Assembly: GCA_025174535.1 (NCBI GenBank)
Contig: JALBUN010000049.1
Coordinates: 930,001 to 994,000 of the forward strand
Reading direction: 5' to 3'
Source of the DNA: Cantharellus purpuraceus
Taxonomy: Eukaryota; Basidiomycota; Agaricomycetes; Cantharellales; Hydnaceae
DNA length: 64,000 bases
In this document: piece by piece, positions 48,615 to 61,900 of the stretch
How positions within the stretch are numbered: the stretch's first letter is position 1
How the letters are laid out: the number at the start of each line of letters is the position of its first letter
Translations under genes and position numbers: made by a program
The notes under the pieces: model-generated
Databases searched by the model: none
Seen by the model: only the letters and a program-made list of their open reading frames with translations
What the model was told of the DNA's origin: nothing

Positions 48615-51312
48615 TTATAATGCCCTGCGATACTTGATAAACGCAGCCAAATTCGTAAGCACACCGTCTCCTCGACCCCGCAGCTCCATGCCACCTGGCT
48701 TGCGTCGATCGATTCCTCGAACTAATTTTCTGAGTATGGGTAACGCGCGTCCTAAAGCATCTACCCATTGTCCTTGCCGGAAGTTAACATCATAAGGCGC
48801 ATTCTCATCGGAATATATGTCGATGAGCGCTGAAGCGACCTGCAAACATGACTCAGGATATGAGGGTGATGGGGAAGACAACTGGGTGAGAAGATATGCA
48901 GAAATAGTCTGGAAAGAGATCAGCTTTTGGCATGAAATCGTCAATGATCAGCTTGACCTTGTTGGCGTCAACTGTTTCGATGTTCTGCGCAAGACACTCT
49001 AGTATTCCAATACACTTGACTTTAGTAATGTCATCGGAAGTCGCATCACAGAACTCCATTAGAGCTTGGACTTGCTCTGCATCAGGGATCTGCACGCTAT
49101 CACTGAATTGCAATAAGAAGACGAAAAGGCGACACCCACCAATCGCCCACGACCGATTCTAGCAATTGCCCATAACACCCCCAAGGCAATCTCCCACATC
49201 TCCATTTTTTTCTCCAAGCCTCTTGAGGCGACCACTTTCTCACCCTTTACTTTCCCCACCTCAGTAAGCGCGCGCCACAGTTCATCCCACAACGCATTAA
49301 CGTTCTCCTTGTCTTCTGCCGAGATGGTTGACTCATCGTTGTGTGCCTCCTCAACTGCAAGAAACAGGTTGTTCAAACACTCTAAAGCCCGAATGTGGAT
49401 TGTACTAAGTGCTGACGTGGTTGGTGGGTGGGATGAAGGTTCGGATGGGCCTGGTGGAAAGGAGAGCGTTGTAGGACGAATAAGCTTCATCAGAGGCCGA
49501 GTCAAAGCCATAAGAAGGTTATTCCTTGACATTCGATCAAGGTCAGATAGCTGGCTTGTGCCGTTGACTGGTTGCTCTGCGATTATAGTATCCTCAACAT
49601 CTTCTGCCTCGGGGTCCATGTCCATATCATCATTCAGTTCAACATCGGCTAGTTCAACGTCCATTAGACTTAAAAATGCATGATATGAGGGAGATGAGAC
49701 CTGGTATTTCCTCGTCCAAGACAGGATCTGGCTCCGGTAGCTTTGCGCATACACCCGTCAATATCTCCAAGGCTAGTAATGTGACTCGCAGACTCTCCTC
49801 GGCGCGATCGAGTGCCTTTTCCGAAGACGTCTTATGATCTGATCGAGGAACATGTCCTAGAGATGGATTTGTCGCAGTTGCGTCATGATCCGGCTGTTCG
49901 GCAACATCAATCAAGCAGAACAGGTATTATCCTGGAATGAAACAACGGCTGACCAGGGAGCTAAGTAGCTGTGTCACAGACATAGTAACTTCTTCTAAAT
50001 TTAGCGAGAGTCGTGGAAGTAGCAGCGGGAGTATAATTGTATGCTCAAGATCGATGGTTGATGCGGGCATAACTACAGGTAATGGAGCGATATTGCGCAG
50101 GATACCTGGAGTAGGCAAATTTGCACAATTCACATCATTAAAGGTCTCACGCAAAGAATTTATTGAATAGAACGACGCTCACCCGAAACTAACACGCGCA
50201 AGGTGACCAATCGGGTCCCTTTGTTCCCCTCCTCTGAGGTGGAGAGACTTGGAGTCTCGTTTTTCGCGATTTCTAATAGAGTATTGACGTATGAGGACTC
50301 GCTGCGAAGAGTTTCGATTGCCGGGTCATTATCCTCAGTCAAAACATAAAGACATTGCGCTGGCAAAGGATCAACTACATATTTCACAGTAGAATCTGGG
50401 GAAAAGATACCTGCTGCGTTCACAGTGCTTAATGGTAAGTGCTCGTGAGCTTGGAGAAAGGCCACAAGGAAGGGCACTAGGTTGGTGTCGTTCACAACCT
50501 TGAGTGCTTTATTAGAGGTCTCACTGTTTGAGAGGTATACAAAATTAAGAAACTTAAGAAAACCAAGAGAATGTGTCAATCTCACGAGAGACACCAAAAT
50601 ATTGTGATAACATTCTCTGCGAACTCGTACACCAATCGTCGCGAGCCATCGGGAGACTGTTTTGAGTTTTGAAACTGTTGAAGAGTGGCAGAAATCTTGA
50701 ACAAACGCAAGAAAGCCTTAATCAGCTTCATGTGGGGTCATAAAATGAAAAGCTACTTTGGCAGGGAATGTCCGCAGAGGTGCCAAAATATTCTTGTTAT
50801 ACATCTCCGCGCAGATGTCATAACCACCGTCAATGCAGAGATTCCTAAACGGGAGATAGGCCACAACAAGCAATCGAAAAAGTAATTGAATTTGCTGTCA
50901 AAATTACAGAAGAACCAACAGAAGAGAAAGCGACTATACCGTACCGCAAAGCCCCCGCTGCCTCAACAACAACTTCCTCTACTGCATCTGACAAACGAGT
51001 GATTAAGGCACCAACAATGTTTTTCCCTTGAAGAAGTCTTCGTGTCGAAGGGTCATTCTGAATGAGATTTGACACGGCAGCACACGCCCATATGCGTTCT
51101 GGTGAGTCAACACTTCCTAGCTGCAAAACAGTGAAGACGTAGGCTTCTAAATGATAGGCGTGATGTGTATATACCTTTTGAATAATGGGTAGAATGGCTT
51201 CATTTTTAGACGAATTGGACGAGGCAGAAGCCAAGCCATGAGGAAGGTGAGAATCTGGCACTCTAACTGGATTGTGCCTGCGTATGGCTTTCTTCTTTTG
51301 AGATTTCCCCAT
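48615..51312 (-). CDS. SYO1: SYO1-like importin adaptor for ribosomal proteins L5 and L11 (HEATR3 type)
   Basis: Carries Rpl5 and Rpl11 together into the nucleus for 5S RNP assembly. The start MGKSQKKKAIRRHNPVRVPD is a strong family signature. Armadillo/HEAT repeats follow (SVDSPERIWACAAVSNLIQN; VVVEAAGALR). NTNLVPFLVAFLQAHEHLPL and QCLYVLTEDNDPAIETL are in the middle. An acidic loop (LADVELNDDMDMDPEAEDVE), the element that binds Rpl11 in Syo1, lies at about 49590-49660. C-terminal repeats include DATSDDITKVKCIGILECLA and ASALIDIYSDENAPYDVNFR. The end, MELRGRGDGVLTNLAAFIKY then RRAL, stops at 48615 and matches the family C-terminus. About 10 introns. It is a complete gene; the S-phase or growth regulation cannot be seen. 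Confidence 0.9.
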
Positions 51313-51871
51313 TAGTGGTCTGCTCAAACCCCCAGTATGAAAAGGCCCAGACAGAGAAGCGGCCCACGAATGACTGTTGGTTGAGCAGCAGAAAAATAGA
51401 CAGTGTATTCTGTCACGCGTGACGACGTCACATCGCCTTAACTCGCTGCAATTAACAAAAACTGGCACCATGCACACTCGATTGAGTCAGTATCAACGAG
51501 TAAATACTAACGATGCAGAAAGGCTGTGCTATAGGAAGACTCGGCTACAGAGGTAAGACGAATAGGAACACTTTCATTGTCTCGTGCCAAGAGGAAAGGA
51601 ATGGTGGCTCAAAGAGTATAGCGAGTTGAATGACATGACAAAAAGTGGAAGAGGCGCATGGGTGATATAGATATGCGTGAGATGCAGGTAATGGTGGTGT
51701 GCGAATGCAGGAGTTGCGTTATAATGCAGGGAAATTGGATGATTGAGGAGGATGAATTTGATGAATTTGAAGAAATTGAAGAAACGATGCAGAGAGATTG
51801 GCTCCTCGTTATTGATGGGTTCCGAGATCTTGCAGAGACAGTTTAGTCGAAATTAGAGGCTAGTGTAGTGT
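51313..51871. other. Intergenic, upstream of SYO1
   Basis: SYO1 promoter and 3' end of the PUF gene. A plus-strand frame with an acidic run (EEDEFDEFEEIEE, about 51750-51790) has no recognisable context. Confidence 0.5.
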
Positions 51872-54800
51872 TTAGTAGCCGTAATAAGCACGCATTCTGT
51901 CGCTGTATGGCTTGATTAGAACTTGAAGTGACACATGCAGTGGATATGAAACCTACAATAGCCAAATCACTTTGGAGCCAACACGACTTCCTCTGAGTGT
52001 TACGACGTGTCCACGAATAGCCTCGTATAGGGCACTGCGCTGCTCCTTGTTGACCTGTGCGAAGTTCGTTGTGATAGAGTGGGGAATCATGAAGAAGTAA
52101 GACCAACATTGGGTAAAATCGTGCCAACGAGCTGGCTCCCAATTGGCGAGAGAGCGATATCCACCAAAGACGCGCGACGGCCCCTAATGGGAATGGGTGA
52201 GCACAACATGCGACTGGTGAGGACGTAGGCGCACCCTTTCGGAGGCTCACACAATCTCGTAACCACCTTATCCAACACCTCGGGACCGCCTTCCTTCAGA
52301 GCCTTCAGAACAGACTTGATGCTTTGTTCATGCGAAGCATATTGACTGAGTCCGTTGACAAGATTGTTGATTGCAAGGGAACGATGGTGGGGTGAACCGT
52401 GCTCAAGCACTGACATATACGTATGATTGCACAGATACCGACAGAGGAACAGAGGCTCACAGTGTAAAATGCAGAAATTTCCCCAAGCATTGGTGACGAC
52501 TTCCCCGAATGCCTCCTCGTCGAGCAACTCGCCAATAATGAGTTCTTTGTCAGCTTCTTCACACTGTTCAAATGCAGTCTGCACGACTAACGAGCCAGTC
52601 TCATGACAGGCTAGGGAGGCCCATTTGCCTGCCAGAGACTTGTTCACACTAAGATAATGGCTAAGGCTGATGCCAGGAGAATGGGATTATGAGACTCACT
52701 AGGCGAAGATCGGAGGAGCTGGTGGGGTCCACGTGAGTTCCATGATCTTGCTCCAAACATGCGCAGAATGCTTATTGAGCAACGTCGAAGAAGGGTCACC
52801 AAGGAGAAGTTCAGATACAACAAGTAGCTTAAGGATATGAATTGACACAACATCACAGACACGACATGTCAAAACACTTACTCTAACGTCCTCCTCGCAA
52901 TCTAATGCCTTTTGTAAAACATGGGTACCGTAACAATTGGTCGCAAGCTCCACGACTCGACCCCTACAGAAAAGAGACAATTCAGCCGGCAATCTCAATG
53001 CCGTGGATCCACGGACCTCATGCATTGTACAATCTTCATTCTGTCAGCTAGCTCGCAGGGAGGTTCCAAGCAACGCTGCACCGCCCAATTTCCAAAACGA
53101 TTCGTCTACGGTAAGTGCGATGTTAATGAAGAAAAGGCGTTAAGAGGCTGGACAAGGGGTAGTACCATCATTTCGATGCCCCTCTGACTGACAGCGTCAA
53201 CAATTTTCTTTCTCTCAGCGGCGTCTGCTATTTTCAGCTTCTGCTGAAGGAAGATGGAAGCTTGCTGGTCAGATGATTTGATGATACGAGTGATGAAGTG
53301 GGAGTATGGCGGAACAGCGGTGGGGGACAAAAGATGAAGGAAGTTGATCGGCTTAAAAGATATAATTTTGGCTAGCTCTGCTGAATGCTATGGCACTAGC
53401 GTACCTCATTTCCTTGCTGTTTGTCTGAAACACCGGACGAGCTATCGTTGACGTACAAATTGTTGTAGATTGGGGAGGGCTCGAGGGAACGATCGTCGAT
53501 AATGCCAGGACGTTGCCTGTCTCGACCTCTATTCAGTCCAGTAATCCCAAGGCCACGAAGCGTGTCGCGTCCTGCAAAGTCCACATCAACACCTGAGCTG
53601 CTCGCCATGGGGTTGGATAAATGCTGTTGGTGTTGAGATTCGAGAACAGGCTGGCCTACGAAAGGAGTCACAAGTTTTTGTTCAAAAGGAGGAGTCCCGA
53701 CATTGACGAAGCCGTTGGACTGAGGGTGAGTCAAGTCCGAGCTCGAACGGCGTTGCGCGGAACAGAGATAGAGAGGAGATGTATTGACCATGGCACTAGT
53801 GTTCGTGTAATCCGGCGATGAGATCGCGTGTGAAGAATCAGGGCTAGTATTGTTGGAAAGAGATGACCCCTGGCTTTGAAGGCGGTGAGACCAAGGAGAC
53901 TGGATATCGTTATTAGGATTGGGTCGGAAGGAGCTACTGCGAAAACGCACAGGACCACTCCCAGTTCCCACGTCGTTGCCGAAAGGATCGAATACACCCT
54001 GGTAAGAGGGCAGTGGTGCCGGCGGCGAGAAGGAGTGGTAAAGTCCGGGAGAAGGAGAAGGCTTTTCGACGAGAGGGAACGAATGGGCAGTAAAAGAACG
54101 GCTCGAAGAAGAAAGTGCAGCAGGGTGGGAGCTATAGAGAGCATCAGAAGAATGAGGAGGAGTTGGAGTGAACCCTCTGAATTTCGTAGGATCCAGAGGC
54201 TTAGTTATTACCCCATGAGGAAAGGACAGGGGATGAACATCGCTGTGGCTATCAAATGGGTACTGGGAGGCTATCTTGGCACTGCTCGGCGTAAGTCGGA
54301 CCTTGTTGAATGCCTCAAGTCCGGGCGGCGATCTACGAGCAATTGGCGAGGTGTCTGAAGGCGTCTGGAGGACGTCATGCACACTTGGAGAGGAGGAATT
54401 GGAAGACGCTGAGGGAGATTCTTCAAAAGGAAACTTTGCGACTCTGCTGGCCTTGGGATGACGAAGCAATGGCTCTGCGGGTAAAGAGGGTGTAATCTCA
54501 AGGGTGCGTAATAGCTGCCCGACGGCGAACTACACAGGATGCCAACAGTGAGAGGCCGAAGTCGACGGGTACGTAAGTTAAGAACTCACAGTAGAACAAG
54601 CATCCGACGCGTCTCGGAGCTCCGATACACTATTACACCCATCCTCTTTCTTTCGCCTATCTCCGATAGCACCGACGTCCTTTTTAACCTCCATATGATG
54701 TGTTGCCTTGGGATCGTTGTGCATGACAGGGCCGAAAACGTCTTGGGTAGTTTCCCTATCCTCAAGCACGTTGAAATATGAAATTCTACTAAGATTCTTG

Positions 54801-55027
54801 CCGGTCGTAAGACTGTCGTGTACAGATGAGACGGGATTGTCAGGATTGTTGCTGGTAGAGGGCATGCGCGGCCAAAAATTAGTGGGAGAGTCAAGTTTGC
54901 GAGGCTGGCTAGGGCCCCAGATGGAGGGATGAGAGATAGTGTTGCGTGGCTGAGGATATAAAGGGATATAGGACATGAGCTCGCCTCGTCCTTGGCCTGC
55001 GGGACTGGAGGTGGTGATAGTCGACAA
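51872..55027 (-). CDS. PUF-repeat RNA-binding protein
   Basis: Post-transcriptional regulator binding mRNA 3' UTRs through Pumilio repeats. The start at 55027 is MSTITTSSPAGQGRGELMSY. A disordered Ser/Pro/His-rich N-terminal region of over 450 residues follows (LRHPKASRVAKFPFEESPSA; DVDFAGRDTLRGLGITGLNR). The repeats begin in FLHLLSPTAVPPYSHFITRI, with KIADAAERKKIVDAVSQRGI and RVVELATNCYGTHVLQKALD (classic helix 2). AGKWASLACHETGSLVVQTA, EEAFGEVVTNAWGNFCILH and SLVDIALSPIGSQLVGTILP follow. The last exon, spliced at ccatacag, gives FDRMRAYYGY and TAA at 51872; without that splice the protein would end at 51953. This ending occurs in the Jsn1/Puf-like fungal group, so I favour it. About nine introns. 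Target mRNAs not inferable. Confidence 0.88.
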
Positions 55028-55327
55028 GCAGAAATAGAGCGGCTACTAAAACCCGCTTTATAGACGCGTCTCGGCTAGTTCTCTAACTCGCGTTTCTTTG
55101 TAATCCTGTGCCTAGACAATTCTGTAATACTACGTACTAAGTCGCGCAGAAACAGGCTATATGCGCTTCTAATCTCGTCTAACCACACACCAACACCATT
55201 CAGCTACTAAATTAATTACCACGAGTGGGCTGTCTTCTTGCTTTTCACAATACTCACCATGCAGCGAGGTTGAACTCGAAAAAAAAAAAACCATGAAAGA
55301 GTCAGTGCAACAGAATAATAATAATGT

Positions 55328-57755
55328 TCAAAGCTCATCGACACCAAACGCCCTCCCAACGCTCCCAAGCTTCACTCGCATCTCCTCCCACTCTGCAACT
55401 GGATCAGACAATGCTGTGATTGCGCCACCTGCGCCGAGGGTCCAGAGTTGTTCATAAGCTCCACCGTTGAGGTGGACATCCTCGTGATTGAAGTGTGAAT
55501 TGCCTCTTCCGTGGACTCGCCCGGTACCGTTGAGGTAAACTCGACTGTCGCCGTCAAGGGCATCTATATCCATATCATCGTAGCGGAAGCAGCTCCGTAT
55601 GATGACGGCCCAATCTCCACCGCCACCAACACACCAGTATCCGCAAACTCCAGAGTACACACCACGTTCCCGGCCTTCTATGTCTTGTAACAGCTCTACA
55701 CTCCGTTTCTTTGGTGCGCCAGTCATGCTGCCTACTCGTTCAACGGTGAGTGCTGAGACACATAATGCGACTAGAAGCTCACCAGGTGGTAGACTCCCTC
55801 TTAAAACCTCCCATCCCCCGCCCTTGACGGATACTTTCCCCGAAATGACGCTTACCATCTGCCACACAGTCTCATACTCTTCGATCCCCATGAGCTGATC
55901 CACTTTCACTCCATCCGCTGCTTCGACCACTCCTCCTAGATCGTGTCTCACGAGATCCACAATCATCAGGTTCTCCGCTCTTTCTTTTGCGTTTCTTTCC
56001 AGTAGCTCTACAGCATCCTGACGCTCCATCATCTGCTTCTTGCCGTTTTGATCCACTATATGCTTGCGCAATGTGCCTTTGATGGGCCGTAACTGGCATA
56101 AGCCGGCGCGGTCCCATTTAAGAAATCTCTCTGGAGAGGAGCAAAGCAGTGTTGTGGGTGCTAGTCGTAAATACGCGGCGTGTGGAGCCGGATTGGAAGT
56201 GCGGAGACGTGAGTAAAGATCCCACGAGGGGTAGTGGGGATCGGATATATGCAGTGTACTCGGTGCGGTGAGGCAGAGCTCATATGAGGATCCTACAAAA
56301 AGGTGGGATTTACATTTAGATACTTGAGGAATATACGACTCGCATGAAGGTGAGGTAAGGCGAGAATGCAACGACTCCAACGTAGTTGGTGCCACAGGGC
56401 CAGAAGAAATGCTACACAGGCGTCGCGACATATCGTGTAACCACACATCATCGTTGGCGATGAGGCTTTGTATGTGCACGAGGCCGGTCTCCTTGTCGAT
56501 GACGACGCTCCTTTCCACGAAGACCAAGTTGACATCGGCATTTCTTTTCTCAGTCCCCGCTCTGTGCTTCAACGGTATTCCCAGTTCTGCCACCCCTAAC
56601 TCATAGCTCAAGTATCCAACAAGTCCTCCCCAGAATGGCACATCTGCATGTCCCGAGTCTTGAATAGACATTGAGCCCATGAATCTAGCAAGCCAATCCC
56701 AGATCGAGCTGCCAGGCGGGATGTGTTCGCGCTCTGGCCTGGCGGTGCCACGTTGAAGCCATACACACCTCTCAGGAAGTGTATATCGTATGGAGAGTGT
56801 CGACAGCGACAGAGAACCGATAATAGTATAACGGCCTGATTTATCAGCGGAGTCGAGTAACACAAAGTTTGTCCGTGGGATGTTGACGCCGAGTAGCTCA
56901 CATACTCGAATAACAGAGAGATGGGGGAGGTCTAGTGAAACATGAGAGACTGACAGTGACGAAATTGTAGAGATTGAAAACGAAGAGGTCGGTCGTGAGT
57001 ATGGCCATGGCTCTCCCAGCTGATCGGTGGCCCATTCGGGCAGGACACCAACGTCCCTCGCGTTGACCATTGTCCAATCGAGAGCCAATCTCCAAAAGTT
57101 GCGGATGACCTCACCTCCACCTCCTCGGGTACAAACTGATTCAGGGTGATACTGCACCCCCCAGAACGGCTTGCATCGATGGCGCACTGCCATTAGAACT
57201 CTCCCATTCTCAAGGCCGTCATCTGCCCATGCTAGAGGATCAAGGTCCGGGCACTGTGTGTTGACGAGATCAACACACAGCGAGTGATATCGTGTCGCCT
57301 CCATCTCCTGGGTTACACCTTCGAAAACATCCCGACCGACGTGCTCAATGCGCGAGATCATGCCATGCTTGACGACTGGCATTGTTCTAAGAGAACCTCC
57401 GTATGCGATGGCCAAGGATTGAAAGCCAAGGCAGACACCGAATACAGGAAGTAGATGCGAGTCTGGAAGAGCCCACAGTCTCTTGATAACACCTACATCG
57501 CCATCGTTGGCGGGTGAACCGGGTCCAGGCCCAACAACGACAGCAGAGAAGCACGGAAGAAGTGACAGCAGCGTTTCATAACTCAAAGTGTCGTTGCGAA
57601 TAAGATAAATCTGAGAAGATGGCAAATTACGACGAATGAGATGTGCAAGACTAGAGTTAGACTATCAGCACAACTACCAGGAGCAGCTCGGTTTCTCACT
57701 TATGGCTGAAAGAATCGTAGGAATCAATGAGGAGGACTTTCGGCGCCGAAGGCAT
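55328..57755 (-). CDS. ABZ1: Aminodeoxychorismate synthase, fused glutamine amidotransferase-PabB
   Basis: Makes 4-amino-4-deoxychorismate from chorismate and glutamine for folate. The start MPSAPKVLLIDSYDSFSH at 57755 and one intron (about 57651-57699) give NLAHLIRRNLPSSQIYL. The N-terminal class I amidotransferase has VVVGPGPGSPANDGDVG, the Cys nucleophile in FGVCLGFQSLAIAYGGSL and the His-Glu in WGVQYHPESVCTRGGGG. The PabB half has PFWGGLVGYLSYELGVAELG, LRLAPTTLLCSSPERFLKWD, LRPIKGTLRKH (PIKGT motif), MIVDLVRHDLGGVVEA and VGSMTGAPKKRSVELLQDIE. It closes with RGVYSGVCGYWCVGGGGDWA and ends GRAFGVDEL at 55328. All catalytic motifs are present and it is nearly intronless, unlike its neighbours. 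Confidence 0.95.
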
Positions 57756-57844
57756 GGCAGTAACGACCCAGTATGGCTCTTAGAACGCTCTGCGCGGGCT
57801 GCAAAGTGGAGACCCTTGCATTGTCAGTGAGACTAAAATTTTGG

Positions 57845-57852
57845 TCACGTGA
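57845..57852. promoter_or_regulatory. TCACGTGA palindrome upstream of ABZ1
   Basis: Exact 8-bp E-box, 90 bp upstream of the ABZ1 ATG. Consensus for Cbf1-like bHLH factors; role inferred. Confidence 0.35.
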
Positions 57853-58767
57853 GGCCATATTTGGGCGTAAGGCCGGATAACGAAAGTCGGTCATCAGGGA
57901 TTTACACACCCCATATTCCACAAAGAGGAAACAACCGTAAAGGAGTCCAATGTTGAATGATGCATGAAAGAGTATGAAAGATGCATACATGTGCCAGTAA
58001 TTTGTAGTCGCTCACGGATATTCGTCTCGCAGCCTCCAATGCCAGGTCATGACATTGATTCAGACTTACAATAAATAATAGTTACGACGACTTGGAAAGC
58101 CGAACTGTCATATATACACGCTTGGCATGGTTCACCGCCAGATTAGTGTCCACAATCAAGTAGCAAGACGATCCACCAATGCTCCTTGCATTGATCACTA
58201 TTATAACGATCCTCTGGCCACAGTGTTAGTCACTGACTCTATCGTGTCACTGATGTATCTGGAGGCCCTTGGCTTTCCATGAAGCAGCATTGAAAGGGGA
58301 TCTTGCGAGTTGGTGGCTCCTTCGACTTCAGGTGTCGTCGAATATAAATATATCTCAAGGAGTATGGCAGTGAGTATCCATGTCCCATGGCCATTAGCCA
58401 GGAGCAGAAGAGAACGTTCGCCATGTACTGCGCTTGTACCTGTGAGGTTTTTTCATGGCGGCGATTTCGCACGCTTGCAGTATCGCGTGCCTTTGACGGC
58501 GTTGGATGATGCCCCCCTTTGGAGATCTCCAATGAGAAAAGTGGCTCTAGCATGCACTAAACGACTAACGCATACACCGGGTGGACTACCTCATGATTTA
58601 CTTCGTGGCAAGGTTGTTCGCACCATCATCAACTTTGAGTGGAAAGTTCTGATATAAGGGAGCATGCAAGGATATTGGACGTCCTCGTGGTGCATTGAAA
58701 AGATGCAGACATCAATGCATCCTGACACTGATCGCAAGAGAGTATTTCAACAAGAGACTCTAGCTGG

Positions 58768-58775
58768 TCACGTGA
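58768..58775. promoter_or_regulatory. TCACGTGA palindrome upstream of SMC4
   Basis: Exact copy of the same 8-mer, 126 bp upstream of the SMC4 ATG. The same site lies before H4. Confidence 0.35.
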
Positions 58776-58900
58776 TGTCACAATCGAAACTTCGCGTGAC
58801 TTGCTGCTCAACGCGTCCTACCCTTGAACTATACCTTACCATAACTTCTTCACGCGTTCAAGGGGACTCCACGACCGTAGAAACATTCTTATAGGAACCC

Positions 58901-61900
58901 ATGGTAGGTGCCAAGCAAAGCACGCGCAAGTCAGCTGAAGGTACGCGTTCACCACCTCAGAGCGCCGCGTCTAACGCGGATTACCTCAGAGATGGATCAG
59001 ATAGAGACGAGATCGGACTCATCCTTAAGCGATGAAAGTGGGGAGATTTCTGAGGAAGATGTTGAGGGTAATGTTGACAAAAATACTGAGGAAGATGTTG
59101 AGGAAGATGTTGAGGAAGATGTTGAGGAAGATGTTGAGGAAGGTGTTGAGGAAGATGTTGAGGAAGATGTCGAGGAAGATATCGAGGGAGGTCCCGAGGG
59201 AAGTGTTGAGAAGGGTGCCGAGGATGTCGCTGAGGAAGTTCCAACAGGTGGGCTTATGGATGAAGATATGCCTCGTGCATCCATACCTTCTAGAGCCCCC
59301 CAGCCCGAAGAGCCTAGTGGCCCTAGATCACGCTTGGTGATTTATAAGCTGGTGCTCATCAATTTCAAGTCATACGCAGGTCGTCAAGAGATAGGTCCAT
59401 TTCATAAGGTGGGCAAGATAACATTTCAATGATCCTTCGCCTGTTATACATCTCAAACATTTGCTAGTCTTTCTCGGCAATTGTAGGCCCCAACGGTTCA
59501 GGAAAATCGAATACCATCGATGCGCTATTGTTTGTGTTCGGAAATCGAGCCTCGAAGTTGAGGCAGGGAAAGCTCTCAGAGTTGATTCATAACTCAGCTA
59601 GCTATCCCAACCTCGCGGAGTGTAGCGTGGAAGTACATTTCGGAGAAATTATAGACCTCGTACGTGAACAACATGTCAAGATTTATTTTTCCTGATTCGC
59701 GATCATCAGCCTGGCCCTGACGCATACACTGTTGTTCCTGATTCCCAAGTAATTATTTCAAGGGTTGCATATTCTAACAGTACCAGCAAGTACAAGATTA
59801 ATGGCCGCTCCACAAACCGCGAAGAAGTTACTACCCTTTTGAAGGGCAAAGGGATTGACCTCGATCACAATCGATTCCTTATTCTTCAGGTAAAATTACT
59901 CAAATGCGATGGCGTCCCTTCACTTTTTTCACCATTACCTCTTCTAGGGTGAAGTCGAGTCTATTGCACAAATGAAACCAAAAGCAGCTTCGGAGCACGA
60001 AGACGGCTTACTCGAGTATCTTGAAGACATTATTGGGACGTCGCACTACAAGGCTTACATCGAGGAAGCACTTGCAGAGGTCGATACGTATTCTGAGCAG
60101 CGAATGGAGAAACTAAACCGCCTTCGTATTGTTGAAAGGGAGAAGAACGCTCTTGAAAATAAGAAGCGAGAAGCGGAGGTATTTTTGAAGCTTCAGAATG
60201 AGTTTGTGCGAGCACAGTCAAGACTGTACCAGTGGTATTTGTGGCAGTGCATGGTCAATGAAGAGAAGTATGCCAACGCTATCGTTAGTTCTTTATCCTA
60301 TTCTTGATAGCGATGGTGATGAACACTGCTGCAGATGAAAACCCAGAAACTATTGGATGAAGAGACGGAACGCAACAAGGATAACATTGCTCACTGTGAA
60401 GCGTTGCAGAAGCATTACGATGATCGTGTCACAGCTTATGAGGTTCAAACCTACACTGTTATTAGTTTTTACAATTGACACTCTTTTCTCCGTAGGAAGT
60501 CAAACGGCATGCAGGCGAGGTCATGAAGACTCTCCAAGCGCGAGAAAAGGAGGACGTGGGCTTACAAGAACGCAGAAAGCATACTAATGGTAAAGCTAAG
60601 AAACTCAAAAAGTTGCTGCAGGACGTACGTGTGCCACTGCCTCCTATGTTACCATTCTGATACTCGCTGTGTGTCGACGTCTTCAGGATGCACACCAGAG
60701 AACCGAAGCACAGCATGCTGTGCGTAGTAACGCGGAGAAAATTGATAGGGAACGTGCCAAGCTCGAGAAACTAGAGGAATCTCTTGACGAGGAGGAACGC
60801 GGCCTTGACACCATCAGAGACAGCTTGAAAGGTGCCTAACCTTGTTAGTAAATTTTTGGTGCACTAACGGATCATTTTTATATCAGACAAAACCCAAGTT
60901 TTTCACGATCAAATTGAACTCAAGCAGAAGGAACTCGTCCCGTGGGAGGCAAAGATCAATCAAACGAAGGCAGAGATAGACATCGCGTCCAGTGAACGAG
61001 ACATGCTAGTGCAGAAGGCCAAAGCCGTCGACAAATCTGTAGCAGAAGCTCAGGAGGCATTACAGCAGCTAACCGATGATCGCGATGCCAAGGTTCGAAT
61101 GATCAATAAATACAGCGCTGCTCGCTGGCTGACCGCGGCATAAATTATTGTCAGACCGCTGAACTTGAAACACTCCAGCTGGAGAGACGGTCTCTACTGA
61201 AGGAGTCGAAAATGAGTCAGAACCGCTTGCATGTATGCCCATATTTATGCCTACGCGCTCTATCTCACGTTATATGCAGGATCTCCAGACCCGTGTTCAA
61301 GATTTGCGAGGGAAGGCGTCACACTCTCGCTCTAAAGCTGAGGAAGCGAAAGCATCACAGGTCGCCAATACGTCGCAAAACAATGTTCTCGACAGCTTGA
61401 CTCGCCTCAAGAACAGTGGCCGGATTTCCGGCTTCCACGTGAGTCCCCATACATTTCATCACCTCGCGTGGTCGTTTATTAGCTGTAGGGTCGATTGGGC
61501 AGCCTGGGTACTATTGCTGACAAGTTCGACATTGCTATCTCAACAGCTTGCTCAGCCTTGAACTCATTGGTGGTTGATCAAGTTGATCAAGGCCAAGCTT
61601 GCATCGAGTATCTCCGTAAGCAGAACATCGGCCGCGCCAATTTCATGGTGCTAGAGAAGCTCCCCAACAACGGCATGGATCCAATTTCTACACCAGAGAA
61701 TGTTCCACGGCTGTTCGATCTTATCAAGCCTAAGGACCCTCGGTTTGCCCTGGCGTTCTTCAAAGGAGTCGGCAACACCCTTGTCGCCAATGACCTTGAG
61801 CAAGCGAATCGCATTGCATTTGGTGGGCAACGCCGTTGGCGGGTGGTCACACTTTCTGGCCAACTCATTGATACCTCTGGAACCATGTCTGGCGGCGGCA

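Larger units (their letters stand above)
57756..58900. other. Divergent intergenic region between ABZ1 and SMC4
   Basis: Two start codons face apart across 1.1 kb. I see no gene. Each end carries one TCACGTGA palindrome (57845 and 58768). Confidence 0.5.

Noticed and set aside
58981..59284. Minus-strand frames rich in Ser/Thr or Leu/Pro/His opposite SMC4.
   Set aside because: They are the reverse of the 12-bp EEDV repeat, which stays open in several frames.
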